Part shown: one piece after another, positions 1-8,689 of the stretch
Numbering within the stretch: position 1 is the first letter of the stretch
Layout of the letters: each line of letters starts with the position of its first letter
Assembly: GCA_036259475.1 (NCBI GenBank)
Contig: DATABS010000106.1
Location: 1-48,110, forward strand
Reading direction: 5' to 3'
Source: ZC4RG17 sp036259475
GTDB lineage: Bacteria > Actinomycetota > Acidimicrobiia > Spongiisociales > ZC4RG35
Length of the DNA: 48,110 bases
The notes under the pieces: model-generated
Told to the model about the DNA's origin: nothing
Seen by the model: the letters and a program-made list of their open reading frames with translations, nothing else
Database searches by the model: none
Program-made: the position numbers and the translations under genes

Positions 1-157
1 GGCCCAACCAGGCGCGGAGCAGCCGATCCTCCAGACCGGTGGCGGCGTCCAGGAGAAAGACGGGACGGTGACCGGCAGGCACCTCGGGACACGGCGGCTC
101 CTCGGGAAGGCGTACCGAGGACACACGGGTCAGGTCGGCCAGCGAGAACTTGGTCAT
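1..157 (-). CDS. N-terminal fragment of an unidentified protein, cut by the window edge
   Basis: An open frame runs leftward from an ATG at 157 to the window edge, giving about 52 residues that begin MTKFSLADLTRV and continue through a hydrophobic RPVFLLDA stretch. It starts 53 bp from the GTG of the D-aminoacyl-tRNA deacylase gene and is read away from it, so the two probably share a divergent promoter region. Too little of the protein is present to assign a family and I do not recognise it. Confidence 0.55.
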   Translation of the reverse strand, partial: MTKFSLADLTRVSSVRLPEEPPCPEVPAGHRPVFLLDAATGLEDRLLRAWLG

Positions 158-210
158 CGGCGGTCGATCGTAATGGGAGCCGAAGGAGGGAGAGGGCTAA
201 CTTCAGTCGG

Positions 211-666
211 GTGCGTGGTGTGATCCAGAGAGTCTCCGGGGCGGAGGTGAGAGTCGATGGAGCGGTGATCGGGGCGATCGATGAGGGGCTTGTCGTCCTG
301 GTGGGGGTGACGCATGAGGACACCGAACGGGATGCGGCGGCGTTGGCCGACAAGCTGGTCGGACTGAGGGTGTTCGCCGACGCCGACGGGGCGATGAATC
401 GGTCGGTTGGCGATGTGGCCGGTTCGGTGCTCGTTGTGAGCCAGTTCACGCTCTACGGAGAGGCGCGCAAAGGCCGCCGGCCGTCGTTCGTGAAAGCGGC
501 CCCGCCGGCGGTGGCTGAACCCCTGGTCGGGTCGATGGTGGATCGGATTGCCCGGGCAGGTGTCACCGTTGCCACCGGGCGGTTCGGGGCAGTGATGGAG
601 GTCGAGCTCGTCAACTCCGGGCCCGTGACGATCATCCTGGAGACGTTCGACGGTCGAATCGTCTGA
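211..666 (+). CDS. dtd: D-aminoacyl-tRNA deacylase
   Basis: Hydrolyses D-amino acids mischarged on tRNA (classically D-Tyr-tRNA), a cytoplasmic proofreading role. The 151-residue length is normal for the family. Visible hallmarks are the MRGVIQRV start, the SQFTLYG motif near residue 77 that lines the active site, and the C-terminal NSGPVT motif that corresponds to the GP motif excluding L-aminoacyl substrates. The GTG at 211 is chosen because it gives the family's exact N-terminus; a purine-rich AAGGAGGGAGAGGG lies upstream at an unusually long spacing. The 3' end overlaps the end of plsY on the other strand by 35 bp. Confidence 0.95.
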   Translation: MRGVIQRVSGAEVRVDGAVIGAIDEGLVVLVGVTHEDTERDAAALADKLVGLRVFADADGAMNRSVGDVAGSVLVVSQFTLYGEARKGRRPSFVKAAPPAVAEPLVGSMVDRIARAGVTVATGRFGAVMEVELVNSGPVTIILETFDGRIV

Positions 667-1237
667 GGGTGTCAGTCAGGTGTTTGGGGGCCATCACCGC
701 GCTCTGCCCGGCGGCGAGGACGACGGCCCACACCGCGTCGTCGATCACCCCGCGCCCTGGCAGTGTCACCTCCAGGCCGACGAGAGCTGCGCCCAGGTAG
801 GCGAACAGGGTGATGAGCGCCGCGGGGCCGGAACGGCGCATCACGGCAACCGAAACCCCGATCACCAAGGCGAGGACCGGTACGAGCAACGGCCAGGCGG
901 CCAGGATGGTGCCTCCGGTGATCGCCAGTCCCTTACCGCCCCGGAAGCCGTACCACGGGTTGTACACGTTGCCGACGGTGGCTCCAACGCCGGCGAGGGC
1001 AGCCCCCGAATCCGCTCCCAGGCGTTGTCCCAGCCACACAGCCGCCGCTCCTTTCGCGATCTCCACCGCCAGCACCGAAGCGGCGAGCACCGGCCCACCG
1101 AGCTGCAGGGCGTTGTTCGTTCCCGGATTGGCGGTACCGGCCTGGCGAAGGTCGATGCCGCGCAGGCGGGCGAGCCAACCGGCGGTGGGCAGGCTTCCGA
1201 TGAGGACGCCGAGCAAGAAGGCGAGCGTTGGCATCAT
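632..1237 (-). CDS. plsY: Glycerol-3-phosphate acyltransferase PlsY
   Basis: Integral membrane enzyme that transfers the acyl group from acyl-phosphate to glycerol-3-phosphate, the first step of phospholipid synthesis. Its acyl-phosphate supplier PlsX is encoded at 31932 in this window. The 201 residues contain about five hydrophobic segments and the three family motifs: the N-terminal GSLPTAGWL, the TANPGTNNA loop near residue 35 and the RGGKGLA motif near residue 99. The start ATG overlaps the stop of the AdnB-like gene by 4 bp (ATGA) and is followed by a second in-frame ATG, so it is probably translationally coupled as the third gene of the adnA-adnB-plsY unit. Confidence 0.93.
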   Translation of the reverse strand: MMPTLAFLLGVLIGSLPTAGWLARLRGIDLRQAGTANPGTNNALQLGGPVLAASVLAVEIAKGAAAVWLGQRLGADSGAALAGVGATVGNVYNPWYGFRGGKGLAITGGTILAAWPLLVPVLALVIGVSVAVMRRSGPAALITLFAYLGAALVGLEVTLPGRGVIDDAVWAVVLAAGQSAVMAPKHLTDTLRRFDRRTSPG

Positions 1238-4200
1238 CGGATGTCCTTTTCGAGCCAGGCCGTTCCCGCCGGGCAGAACCGGCTGAACTCACATGAACGA
1301 CACGCCTCGGAGGGGACGGGCTCGAACTCCTCGTTCACGATTCCCGTAGCCAGCGACTCGACGGTCGACTCCGCCTTGTCCATCCAGGCAGCATCGGCGA
1401 TCTGGCGATCGACATCGAGGCCGTCTCCCAGGTATACGAAGCTCACCGCCAGATGGCGGGGGCTGGAGTGACCGAAGTCGACCCTTCGGGCGGCGATCGC
1501 ATACGCCTGGAGCTGGACGCCCAGCCACGCGTCGCGCCGCCGCCGGCCGCTCTTGAAGTCGACGATCTCCCAGCCGTCTCCGGAGGGATAGATGCTGTCG
1601 ATCCGGCCTCTCACACTGAGGCCGGCATCGGTCTCGAAACTGAAGCCGACCTCTACGGCCAGCGGCATGCGAGAGGCGTATTCCGACGACAGGTAGGCCT
1701 GATAGGGGTCGCTCGACCGGCCGGCCACGCCTTCGCCGTCCACCACGTCGTAACCCTCGGGGTCGAGTTCTCTCAACGGGACATGTCCCAGGCCGTGGAG
1801 CTCTATGCGGCGGTGAACGTCGACACCCCGGCGGGCGGCCGGGGAGGGACGACGGGGGAGGCGGTCGACCTCACTCCAGTAGTGACGTCGGGGACAGGCG
1901 GCGTAGGTGACGAGGCCGGTGACCGACGTGGCCGGTGGCCCGGGGTCGACGGGTGAGACGGGCAGATCGTCGAGCTCGAAAAGCCTCTCCCGGTATTCGG
2001 CGGAGCGAGCTCGCACCTCGTCCACCAGGCCCATCTCTTCGGCTCTCGCCAGCACGGTCTGGGGCTCTGTCACCGCCGTCCGGAGCGCCTCTGCCCAACC
2101 CTCGACGAACAGAGGATCCGGAGCCGGTTGCCTGTCGGGCGCTCGCAGCACCTCCGGGCGGTCGGTGACCGGGTCCGTGCCGAGGTCCTCGGCCACCCCC
2201 GAGCCAGCCACCAGGTCGAACAGTTCGCTCGGAGTGGTGGGGCTCAAAGTCGGATTCGGCATGCCGTACCAGTAGGCCCCGGTCACGTAGAGGCGGTGAC
2301 GGGCCCGTGTCGCGGCCACATAGGCGGCCCGCCACTCCTGGCGGAGATGCCGCTCACGCAGGATCGCCTCGGCTTCGTCGGTCGGAGTCGTGGCATCGAA
2401 GTCGGGCGGCCGGTCCAGCCGCCATTCGTGAGGGAGCCATTGCGAACGTGTGTAGGGGTTCTCGAAACCCGACGACTTGGCGGGAAAGTTGCCCTTGGTG
2501 ATGGCCGGGAGGAACACGACATCCCATTCGAGGCCCTTGGCGCGGTGGACGGTGAGCAGCGCGACAGCATCCTCGCCGGAGAGGCGGGCGGCATCCAGCT
2601 CGTCGGCAGGGTTTTCCTCCATCAAATCGAGGTGGGCGAGGAAGGCGGCGAGCGAAGGACGTCCTTCGAGGGGGCTCCATTCCTCGGCGAGGTCGAGGAA
2701 TCGGTAGAGGTTGAGTCGAGCGGTGAGCCGCCCCGCCGGGCCCATCGCCTCCACTTCGGGCCAGGTGCCGGTGACGTCCAGGATGGTCCGGGTGAGCTCG
2801 GCCAGGCTCATGCTCTGGGCGGCGGCCAACAGCCGGCGGTATTGGCGGCGGAATCGATCGATGGCCTGGCGTGCCCGGTCGTCGAGGCCGGCGATGTCCT
2901 CCAGGTGGTCCACCGCCTCGAGCATGGTGTGAGCGGGGAGCCGTTCGTGGTCGAGGGACACCTCGTCGCTCTGGGATCCGGCGGCTCGCTGCTGTTGGGT
3001 CGCCCAATCGGTGAGATGGACCAGGTCGCCCATCCCGAGGCGCAACCGGGGTCCCATGAGGATCCTGATCAGCGCCGGCCCGTCCTCGGGGGCGTGGAGC
3101 ACCCGCATCCAGGCGCGGACGTCGGCCACCTCCGGCACGGAGAGCAGACCGCCCAGGTTGGCGACCTCGACCGGGATCTCCCGTTCGACGAATGCATCGT
3201 GAACCAGGGCGATGTGGCGGTTCTTTCGGAAGAGAACCGCTATCTCCCGCCAGGGGGTTCCCTCGTCGTGGAGCCGAATCGCCCGATCGGCGATCCAGCC
3301 CGCTTCGACGACGGCATCCGCCGCCCAGTAGGTGGCGACATGGCCTTCTCCGGCTTCGGGTAGGGCCTGGAGATCGCCCGCCTGACTCCCGATCCTTCGG
3401 CGGATCTCATTGGCGATGGAGATGATCCGGCGGTCCGAGCGACGGTTGACGGAGAGCCGCCGGTCGGGGGCCGGGGTGCCGTCGATGTCCGGGAAGTGGT
3501 CGGCGAAGCCGTCGAAGTTGTCGGGTGTGGCACCCCGCCACTCGTAGATGGTCTGATCGCTGTCGCCGACGGCCACGACGGGGAAACCGTCTCCGAACAC
3601 GCTCTGGAGCATGATCCGCTGGGCCGGGTTGGTGTCCTGGTACTCGTCGAGCAGCACGACCCGATACCTCTCCCGCACGCGGAGGCCGACGTCGGGGTGT
3701 TCGGCGAGGAGACGGACGGCGGCCGAGATCAAATCGGTGTAGTCCACGACGCCCAGCCGTGACTTCTCGGCCTGGTAGTCGCCCCACGCCGCCAGCAGCT
3801 CCAGTCGCTCCGGCCACGGTTCGGCCTCCGTGGCGGCGGCGGCCACCTCCTCCGGATCGGCCAGGTGGTCGCCGAGAGCCGATCCGAGGCGTTGGATCTT
3901 GTCGGCGGATCCGGCCCAGGTGGAGTCGAGGTGGCTGAATCGTCGACGTTGCAGCACCTCGAAGAGCAGCTGGCGGGAGAAAGTAGGCGTGATGACGGAT
4001 GCACCCCGTTCGACACCAACCAGGGCCCCGAATTCCCGCACCAACTGGGCCGCGAAGCCATGGTACGTGTGGACGTCGGACTCCCGCCCGACGCCGGCCA
4101 GCGGGGCGACCATCGATCTGATGCGGTCGGCGAGCTCGGCGGCGGCTTTGGTGGTGAAGGTGATGCCGAGGATCTCCTCGGGTTCGATCCCGTGTTTTTC

Positions 4201-4323
4201 GACCAGGTCGGCGACCAGCAGGGCCACGGTGGTGGTCTTGCCTGTCCCGGCTCCGGCGGCGATCCGGAGGGGCCCCAGGTCGCTACCGAGCACCGCCAGC
4301 TGTTCGGGGGTTGGGATGATCAT
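1234..4323 (-). CDS. adnB: AdnB-like UvrD-family helicase with C-terminal Fe-S nuclease domain
   Basis: A 1029-residue dual-function protein. The N-terminal two-thirds is an SF1A motor: GAGTGKT Walker A at residues 24-30, LLDEYQDT Walker B, a GDSDQTIYEWRGA motif III, and later HRAKGLEWD and AATRAR motifs. The C-terminal end is a PD-(D/E)XK nuclease: GRIDSI, then IVDFKSGR, then QLQAYA. Cysteines CPRR before the fold and CRSCEFSRFC after it match the 4Fe-4S staple of AddB-type nucleases. Size, architecture and its place after a sister gene match mycobacterial AdnAB, which resects double-strand breaks. The frame is open upstream, but the ATG at 4323 is chosen because it overlaps the upstream stop (ATGA) and gives the usual short lead to Walker A. 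The AdnB name rests on homology by eye. Confidence 0.85.
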   Translation of the reverse strand: MIIPTPEQLAVLGSDLGPLRIAAGAGTGKTTTVALLVADLVEKHGIEPEEILGITFTTKAAAELADRIRSMVAPLAGVGRESDVHTYHGFAAQLVREFGALVGVERGASVITPTFSRQLLFEVLQRRRFSHLDSTWAGSADKIQRLGSALGDHLADPEEVAAAATEAEPWPERLELLAAWGDYQAEKSRLGVVDYTDLISAAVRLLAEHPDVGLRVRERYRVVLLDEYQDTNPAQRIMLQSVFGDGFPVVAVGDSDQTIYEWRGATPDNFDGFADHFPDIDGTPAPDRRLSVNRRSDRRIISIANEIRRRIGSQAGDLQALPEAGEGHVATYWAADAVVEAGWIADRAIRLHDEGTPWREIAVLFRKNRHIALVHDAFVEREIPVEVANLGGLLSVPEVADVRAWMRVLHAPEDGPALIRILMGPRLRLGMGDLVHLTDWATQQQRAAGSQSDEVSLDHERLPAHTMLEAVDHLEDIAGLDDRARQAIDRFRRQYRRLLAAAQSMSLAELTRTILDVTGTWPEVEAMGPAGRLTARLNLYRFLDLAEEWSPLEGRPSLAAFLAHLDLMEENPADELDAARLSGEDAVALLTVHRAKGLEWDVVFLPAITKGNFPAKSSGFENPYTRSQWLPHEWRLDRPPDFDATTPTDEAEAILRERHLRQEWRAAYVAATRARHRLYVTGAYWYGMPNPTLSPTTPSELFDLVAGSGVAEDLGTDPVTDRPEVLRAPDRQPAPDPLFVEGWAEALRTAVTEPQTVLARAEEMGLVDEVRARSAEYRERLFELDDLPVSPVDPGPPATSVTGLVTYAACPRRHYWSEVDRLPRRPSPAARRGVDVHRRIELHGLGHVPLRELDPEGYDVVDGEGVAGRSSDPYQAYLSSEYASRMPLAVEVGFSFETDAGLSVRGRIDSIYPSGDGWEIVDFKSGRRRRDAWLGVQLQAYAIAARRVDFGHSSPRHLAVSFVYLGDGLDVDRQIADAAWMDKAESTVESLATGIVNEEFEPVPSEACRSCEFSRFCPAGTAWLEKDIR

Positions 4324-7313
4324 CGGTACGAGTCCCGGCCGTCGGGCCAGGCGGGGCAGACGTCGCGGAAGGCGCAGCGCCCGCAATGGCTTCCGATCCT
4401 CGTCTCCCAGTTCTCCGAGCGGATTCCGTGGGTGACCGCTTCGAGCGTCTGGCGGACCTCGTCCAGCTTCGCCATGTCGAACGGGTAGACCTTGCGTTTC
4501 GCCCGCGCCAGAGGAAACCAGAGTTCGGCCGCCACGGGTGGGCCGTGGGCGGTCAGCTCGGGGTGCTCGGCGGCGGCGAGCAGATAGAAGCCGAGCTGGA
4601 GCGAACCGGCGACCTCCTTGAGCGTGGGAGGGTTCTTCGATGTCTTGTAATCGACGACCTTGATCCCGCCGGCGGTGCGGTCGACCCGGTCGGCTCTCCC
4701 GACCCACTCGACCCCTCCGATCGGGGCCCGAAGCTCCAGCTCGAGGGCGACGGCCGGGTCGTCACCTCCTGGCCAGTCGGAGTAGAGCTCCTCCAGGAGG
4801 GTCCTCGCCCGGCGTTTCCACGCTTCATCGACCGGCGGCGGACCGAACGGGGGGTAGCTGTCCCATACCGCCTCCAGCTGTGAGAGGGCCGACTGGAGGT
4901 CACCGTGGGCGGCCCCGCGAGCAGCGGCGTCCTCTTCGGTGTTCTCCAGGACCTCGTGGATGAGCGACCCGAACACCAGGTAGGGCGAATCCGCCTCGAC
5001 CGCTCGCAGGCGCCTCTCGAGGACGTACCGGCGAGGGCATTCCTCGTAGGCACCGGCCTGGCTGGGCGACAGCCGGAAGGTCTCTGGCATCACGCCGCTG
5101 TCCGGTCCGGGACGCGGCATCCCGGCGAACCAGAGTGGTTCCCAGTGCGGGGAGCCGGCCAGGGTCGCCAGGGCGGCCAGGCGGGCCACTGTGGGGGTTG
5201 TGGGGTCGAGGACCAGTCGCCGGAGGGATGCCTCGGCCGCCGACAGGGTGAGGGGGGCGAATCCCGCCTTGGAATCCTCCGGCGGTGGAGCGATGGAGTC
5301 GAAGGAATCGGCCCCGGCGGCGGCGAGAATGAAACGCGAGGGCCGCCGTTCGCCCTCGTCGATGCCGGCGGTCGTAGCCGTCCACACCACCCGCCGACGC
5401 GCTCGGGTGGTGGCCGTGTATGCCAAACGGCGCTCTTCTTCGAGACGGAATCGGGCCAGGGCGGCGCCATCCGTGGTCATGGATTCCGCAAGCAAATGAG
5501 GCTGAATGAGACTGCGGCTCCGTCGGTTGTCAGGGAACACGCCTTCGACGGCGTCGGCGATGAACACGACGTCGAACTCGAGCCCCTTGGCCTGATGCAA
5601 GGTGGTGACGACCAGACGCCCCTCACCGGAAGTGGAGAAGCTGAGAAGCGGGTTGGCCTCGAATTCCCCTGTCGCGGTCGCTTCGAGGAATTCGACCAGG
5701 GTTACGCTCGGGTCGCGCTCGGCCTGGCGTTCGAGGATGCGTGAGAAGGTGCTCCAGGCGGTCCGGTAGTCGGCCCGCTCGGGATCGGCGACCAGCGCCG
5801 TGATACCGGGAAGTCGGTCCCAGAGGTGCCAGAACCCTTCGACGGCCGGCGGTGTCGTCGCCCACGTGGCGTCGGAGATCAGGTCCGCGAGCTCTTCGGC
5901 TCCCGGGATCTCCTGGCGAATCAACTCGGGCCACGTCATCGACCGGCGCCGACCGGTGCGGAGTATCTCGCGCTCCCTTCCGATCGACAGCCCGATGGCG
6001 GGGCCGAGCAGCAGGCGGCGCACCGCCAGTTCCATGTCGGAGGAACCGGGTGGCGCCACCGCCGCCTGTACCACGTCGGCCAGGAGGCGCACCGCCGGAT
6101 GGTCGATGAGGCGGGCGTCGGGCCGGTCGTGGGGTATCCGTCTCCGCTCCAGCGCTCGGGACAGCTCCGGGAGGAGGTGGCGGGTCGAACGGACGAGGAC
6201 CGCGATCGACTCGAGGGCAAGCGCCTCGGAGACCACGAGCCGTTCGACCTCGGCGGCGATCCACTCTGCCTCGGCAGAGCGCTGGTCGAATGTGTACACC
6301 TCCACGGCGCCGTCGTGGGTGGCTGGCACCACCTCGGCCGACGGAAGCCCACCCGCCGGGTTCGGAGCCACCAGGCGGCGGGCCGAATCGAGTATGGGGG
6401 CGGGAACTCGGAACGAGCGGGCGAGCACGGTCGCCTTCAGTCGCCTGCCGAAAGCGCCGATCCGGTCGGGGAACTGCTCGACGTTCTCGAGTTCGGCCCC
6501 CCGAAACGAGTAGATCGATTGGTGAGGATCAGCCGCGACGGTGAGATTGACGTCCTCCCCGGCAGCCAGCTCGCACAGACGCGCCTGGGCGGGGGAGGTG
6601 TCCTGGTATTCGTCGACCACGACATAGCGGTACCTGGTCAGTTCCGGGGAGGACTCAGCCACCTCCACCGCCTCGGCCACCAGCCGGCCGTAGTCGATCT
6701 TCCCTTGCGCCTCGAGCGCCGTCCGATACGAGGCGAGAAAGCCGGGCAAAGCCCTCCAATCAGACCGTTTCTCTGCCATGCGGGCGAGGTGGGCGGGTTC
6801 CAGCAGTCGCTCGTGACAGCGCATCATGAAATCGCCCACCTCGGCCGCCAACGTGGGGCTGTCGAGCAGGGGGCGGAAACTGACGGGCCACCGGCCGGGG
6901 TCGTCGGCGGCGAGCAGGCGAGCCACGAACCGCACCTGCTCGGGCCCGGTGAGGAGTATCGGCATGGGGAGGCCGGCGGTATGACGGTGCCTCTCGACGA
7001 GGCGATGGGCGTAGGAGTGGAAAGTCGAGGCGGTGGCGTTGCTCACCGGACGAGGGAGTAGCCGGCCGATTCGCCCTTCGAGCTCGGATGCCGCCCGGCG
7101 AGAGAAGGTGAGGACCAGGATCTCGCCGGCAGGAACACCCTGGCCCAGGAGGTGGGCCACCCGGCGGGCCAGGAAGTGCGTCTTGCCGGTGCCAGGCCCG
7201 GCGACGATGAGCTGAGGTCCCTCCGAATCCGCAATGGCGTCGGACCACTGTTCTGGTTCGGCCAGCACGCGGGTGTCGGCGGTGGCGAACACGGGCGGCG
7301 ATGTTAGGGACAC
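4320..7313 (-). CDS. adnA: AdnA-like UvrD-family helicase with C-terminal Fe-S nuclease domain
   Basis: A 997-residue partner of the next gene with the same plan: SF1A motor (GPGTGKT at residues 39-45, VVDEYQDTSP, ADPHQSIYSFRGA, HQAKGLEFD, TATTRAR) followed by a PD-(D/E)XK domain (GRADRVD, VVDYKTSK, LQLGFYLLA) flanked by CPRRYV and CGRCAFRDVC, the cysteines of a probable Fe-S cluster. In mycobacteria AdnA is likewise encoded upstream of AdnB and the two form a heterodimer. Both motors here keep Walker A and B, so loss of one ATPase is not evident. The GTG at 7313 is preferred over a longer TTG start because a GGAAGAGGG lies about 9 nt upstream and the extension would overlap the promoter region of the divergent dehydrogenase. 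Confidence 0.84.
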   Translation of the reverse strand: MSLTSPPVFATADTRVLAEPEQWSDAIADSEGPQLIVAGPGTGKTHFLARRVAHLLGQGVPAGEILVLTFSRRAASELEGRIGRLLPRPVSNATASTFHSYAHRLVERHRHTAGLPMPILLTGPEQVRFVARLLAADDPGRWPVSFRPLLDSPTLAAEVGDFMMRCHERLLEPAHLARMAEKRSDWRALPGFLASYRTALEAQGKIDYGRLVAEAVEVAESSPELTRYRYVVVDEYQDTSPAQARLCELAAGEDVNLTVAADPHQSIYSFRGAELENVEQFPDRIGAFGRRLKATVLARSFRVPAPILDSARRLVAPNPAGGLPSAEVVPATHDGAVEVYTFDQRSAEAEWIAAEVERLVVSEALALESIAVLVRSTRHLLPELSRALERRRIPHDRPDARLIDHPAVRLLADVVQAAVAPPGSSDMELAVRRLLLGPAIGLSIGREREILRTGRRRSMTWPELIRQEIPGAEELADLISDATWATTPPAVEGFWHLWDRLPGITALVADPERADYRTAWSTFSRILERQAERDPSVTLVEFLEATATGEFEANPLLSFSTSGEGRLVVTTLHQAKGLEFDVVFIADAVEGVFPDNRRSRSLIQPHLLAESMTTDGAALARFRLEEERRLAYTATTRARRRVVWTATTAGIDEGERRPSRFILAAAGADSFDSIAPPPEDSKAGFAPLTLSAAEASLRRLVLDPTTPTVARLAALATLAGSPHWEPLWFAGMPRPGPDSGVMPETFRLSPSQAGAYEECPRRYVLERRLRAVEADSPYLVFGSLIHEVLENTEEDAAARGAAHGDLQSALSQLEAVWDSYPPFGPPPVDEAWKRRARTLLEELYSDWPGGDDPAVALELELRAPIGGVEWVGRADRVDRTAGGIKVVDYKTSKNPPTLKEVAGSLQLGFYLLAAAEHPELTAHGPPVAAELWFPLARAKRKVYPFDMAKLDEVRQTLEAVTHGIRSENWETRIGSHCGRCAFRDVCPAWPDGRDSYR

Positions 7314-7405
7314 GGCGATGGAGCCCTCTTCCGGGGGATGTTGGGATGCCGCCGCCTCCCGAGATGTTCGGTTAGCGTTGGCCCGTCCGACCAAGGGACG
7401 AGGAG

Positions 7406-8686
7406 ATGACGACGACCGACAGCAAGAACATGCTCGAGTGGGAGTCGCCGATGTACCGGGAGTCGGTGGGCCAGTTCGACCGGGTGGCCCGGCTCATGGG
7501 ACTCGACGACAACGTATCCGAGCGTCTCCGGTTCCCGCAGAAGGCAACGGTCGTCACCTTCCCGTTCCGTCACGACAACTACGAGGACGTCGACACCCTC
7601 TTCGGCTACCGGGTACAGCACCTGACCACCATGGGACCCACCAAAGGCGGAATTCGCTTCGCACCCGACGTCAACCTCGGCGAGGTATCCGCCCTGGCGA
7701 TGTTGATGACCTGGAAATGCGCCATCGTCGGGGTGCCGTTCGGTGGTGCCAAGGGAGGGGTACGGGTAGACCCGATGGCCCTCTCGCGCGCCGAGCTCCA
7801 GCGGGTGACGAGACGGTTCACCATGGAGATCATCAACGTCATCGGCCCGGACACCGACATCCCGGCGCCCGACATGGGAACGAACGAGCAGGTCATGGCC
7901 TGGTTGATGGACACTTATTCCCAACACATTGGCCATGCCGTGCCGGCGGTCGTCACCGGCAAACCTCCGGCGCTGGGAGGGAGCGTGGCTCGACGCGAGG
8001 CAACCGGCCGCGGCCTCATGTTTCTGCTGCCCCAGGCTGCCCATCACGTCGGTATGGATCCTTCGGGTGCCCGGGTGGCGATCCACGGATTCGGAAACGT
8101 GGGCCGTTACGCCGCGGTGGCGGCTTCGGAGATGGGTTGTCGGGTGGTGGCCGTCTCCGACATCTCCGGAGCCGTTCACGACGACAACGGCCTGGACATC
8201 GAGGCCCTCGGCAAGTGGGTGGACGAGAACCGTCTCCTCGAGGGCTATCCCGACGCCGATCACGTCGACGGATCGGCTGTCTTCTCGGTGCCTTGCGAAG
8301 TCCTGGTACCGGCCGCTCTGCAGGGGGTCGTTACGAAACAAAATGCTCCGGACATCCATGCACGGATCATCATCGAGGGCGCCAACAACCCCACCAACCT
8401 CGACGCCGACGACATGCTGCGCGAACGCGGCGTGTTCCTCGTTCCCGACATTCTCGCCAACGCCGGTGGTGTCACCGTCAGCTACTTCGAATGGGTGCAG
8501 GACGTCCAGAAGTACTTCTGGTCCGAGAACGAGATCGTGGGCCGGCTGCGCGAGATCATGACCCGGGCGTTCGACGACGTCCTTTCGATCGCCAACGCCG
8601 AAGGTGTCGACATGCGGACCGCCGCCCTCATCAAGGGGATCCGGCGGGTAGCCGACGCCAAACTCGTCCGGGGCATCTTTCCCTGA
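7406..8686 (+). CDS. gdhA: Glutamate (Glu/Leu/Phe/Val-family) dehydrogenase
   Basis: Oxidative deamination of an amino acid, most likely glutamate, to the 2-oxo acid with NAD(P)+. The 426 residues match the hexameric GDH family. Substrate-binding MGPTKGGIRF carries Lys80, the TWKCAIVG stretch carries Lys104, and VPFGGAKGG carries the catalytic Lys116. The Rossmann domain has the dinucleotide motif HGFGNVG near residue 225, and EGANNPT and LANAGGV mark the C-terminal half. An SD-like GACGAGGAG sits directly before the ATG. The gene is divergent from adnA (92 bp between starts) and convergent, with a 3-bp gap, to the next nuclease gene. Cofactor preference cannot be told from sequence alone. 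Confidence 0.92.
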   Translation: MTTTDSKNMLEWESPMYRESVGQFDRVARLMGLDDNVSERLRFPQKATVVTFPFRHDNYEDVDTLFGYRVQHLTTMGPTKGGIRFAPDVNLGEVSALAMLMTWKCAIVGVPFGGAKGGVRVDPMALSRAELQRVTRRFTMEIINVIGPDTDIPAPDMGTNEQVMAWLMDTYSQHIGHAVPAVVTGKPPALGGSVARREATGRGLMFLLPQAAHHVGMDPSGARVAIHGFGNVGRYAAVAASEMGCRVVAVSDISGAVHDDNGLDIEALGKWVDENRLLEGYPDADHVDGSAVFSVPCEVLVPAALQGVVTKQNAPDIHARIIIEGANNPTNLDADDMLRERGVFLVPDILANAGGVTVSYFEWVQDVQKYFWSENEIVGRLREIMTRAFDDVLSIANAEGVDMRTAALIKGIRRVADAKLVRGIFP

Positions 8687-8689
8687 CAT

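Noticed and set aside
2128..3363. Long rightward open frame antisense to the AdnB-like gene
   Set aside because: A GC-rich shadow of the helicase gene. The opposite frame has complete motif order, while this one has no recognisable domain or ribosome site. The same applies to 5826-7061, 25913-27406, 35272-36606 and 39965-40936.
7314..7394. N-terminal extension of the AdnA-like protein
   Set aside because: It would need a TTG start inside the divergent dehydrogenase promoter region; the GTG at 7313 has a better-placed ribosome site.
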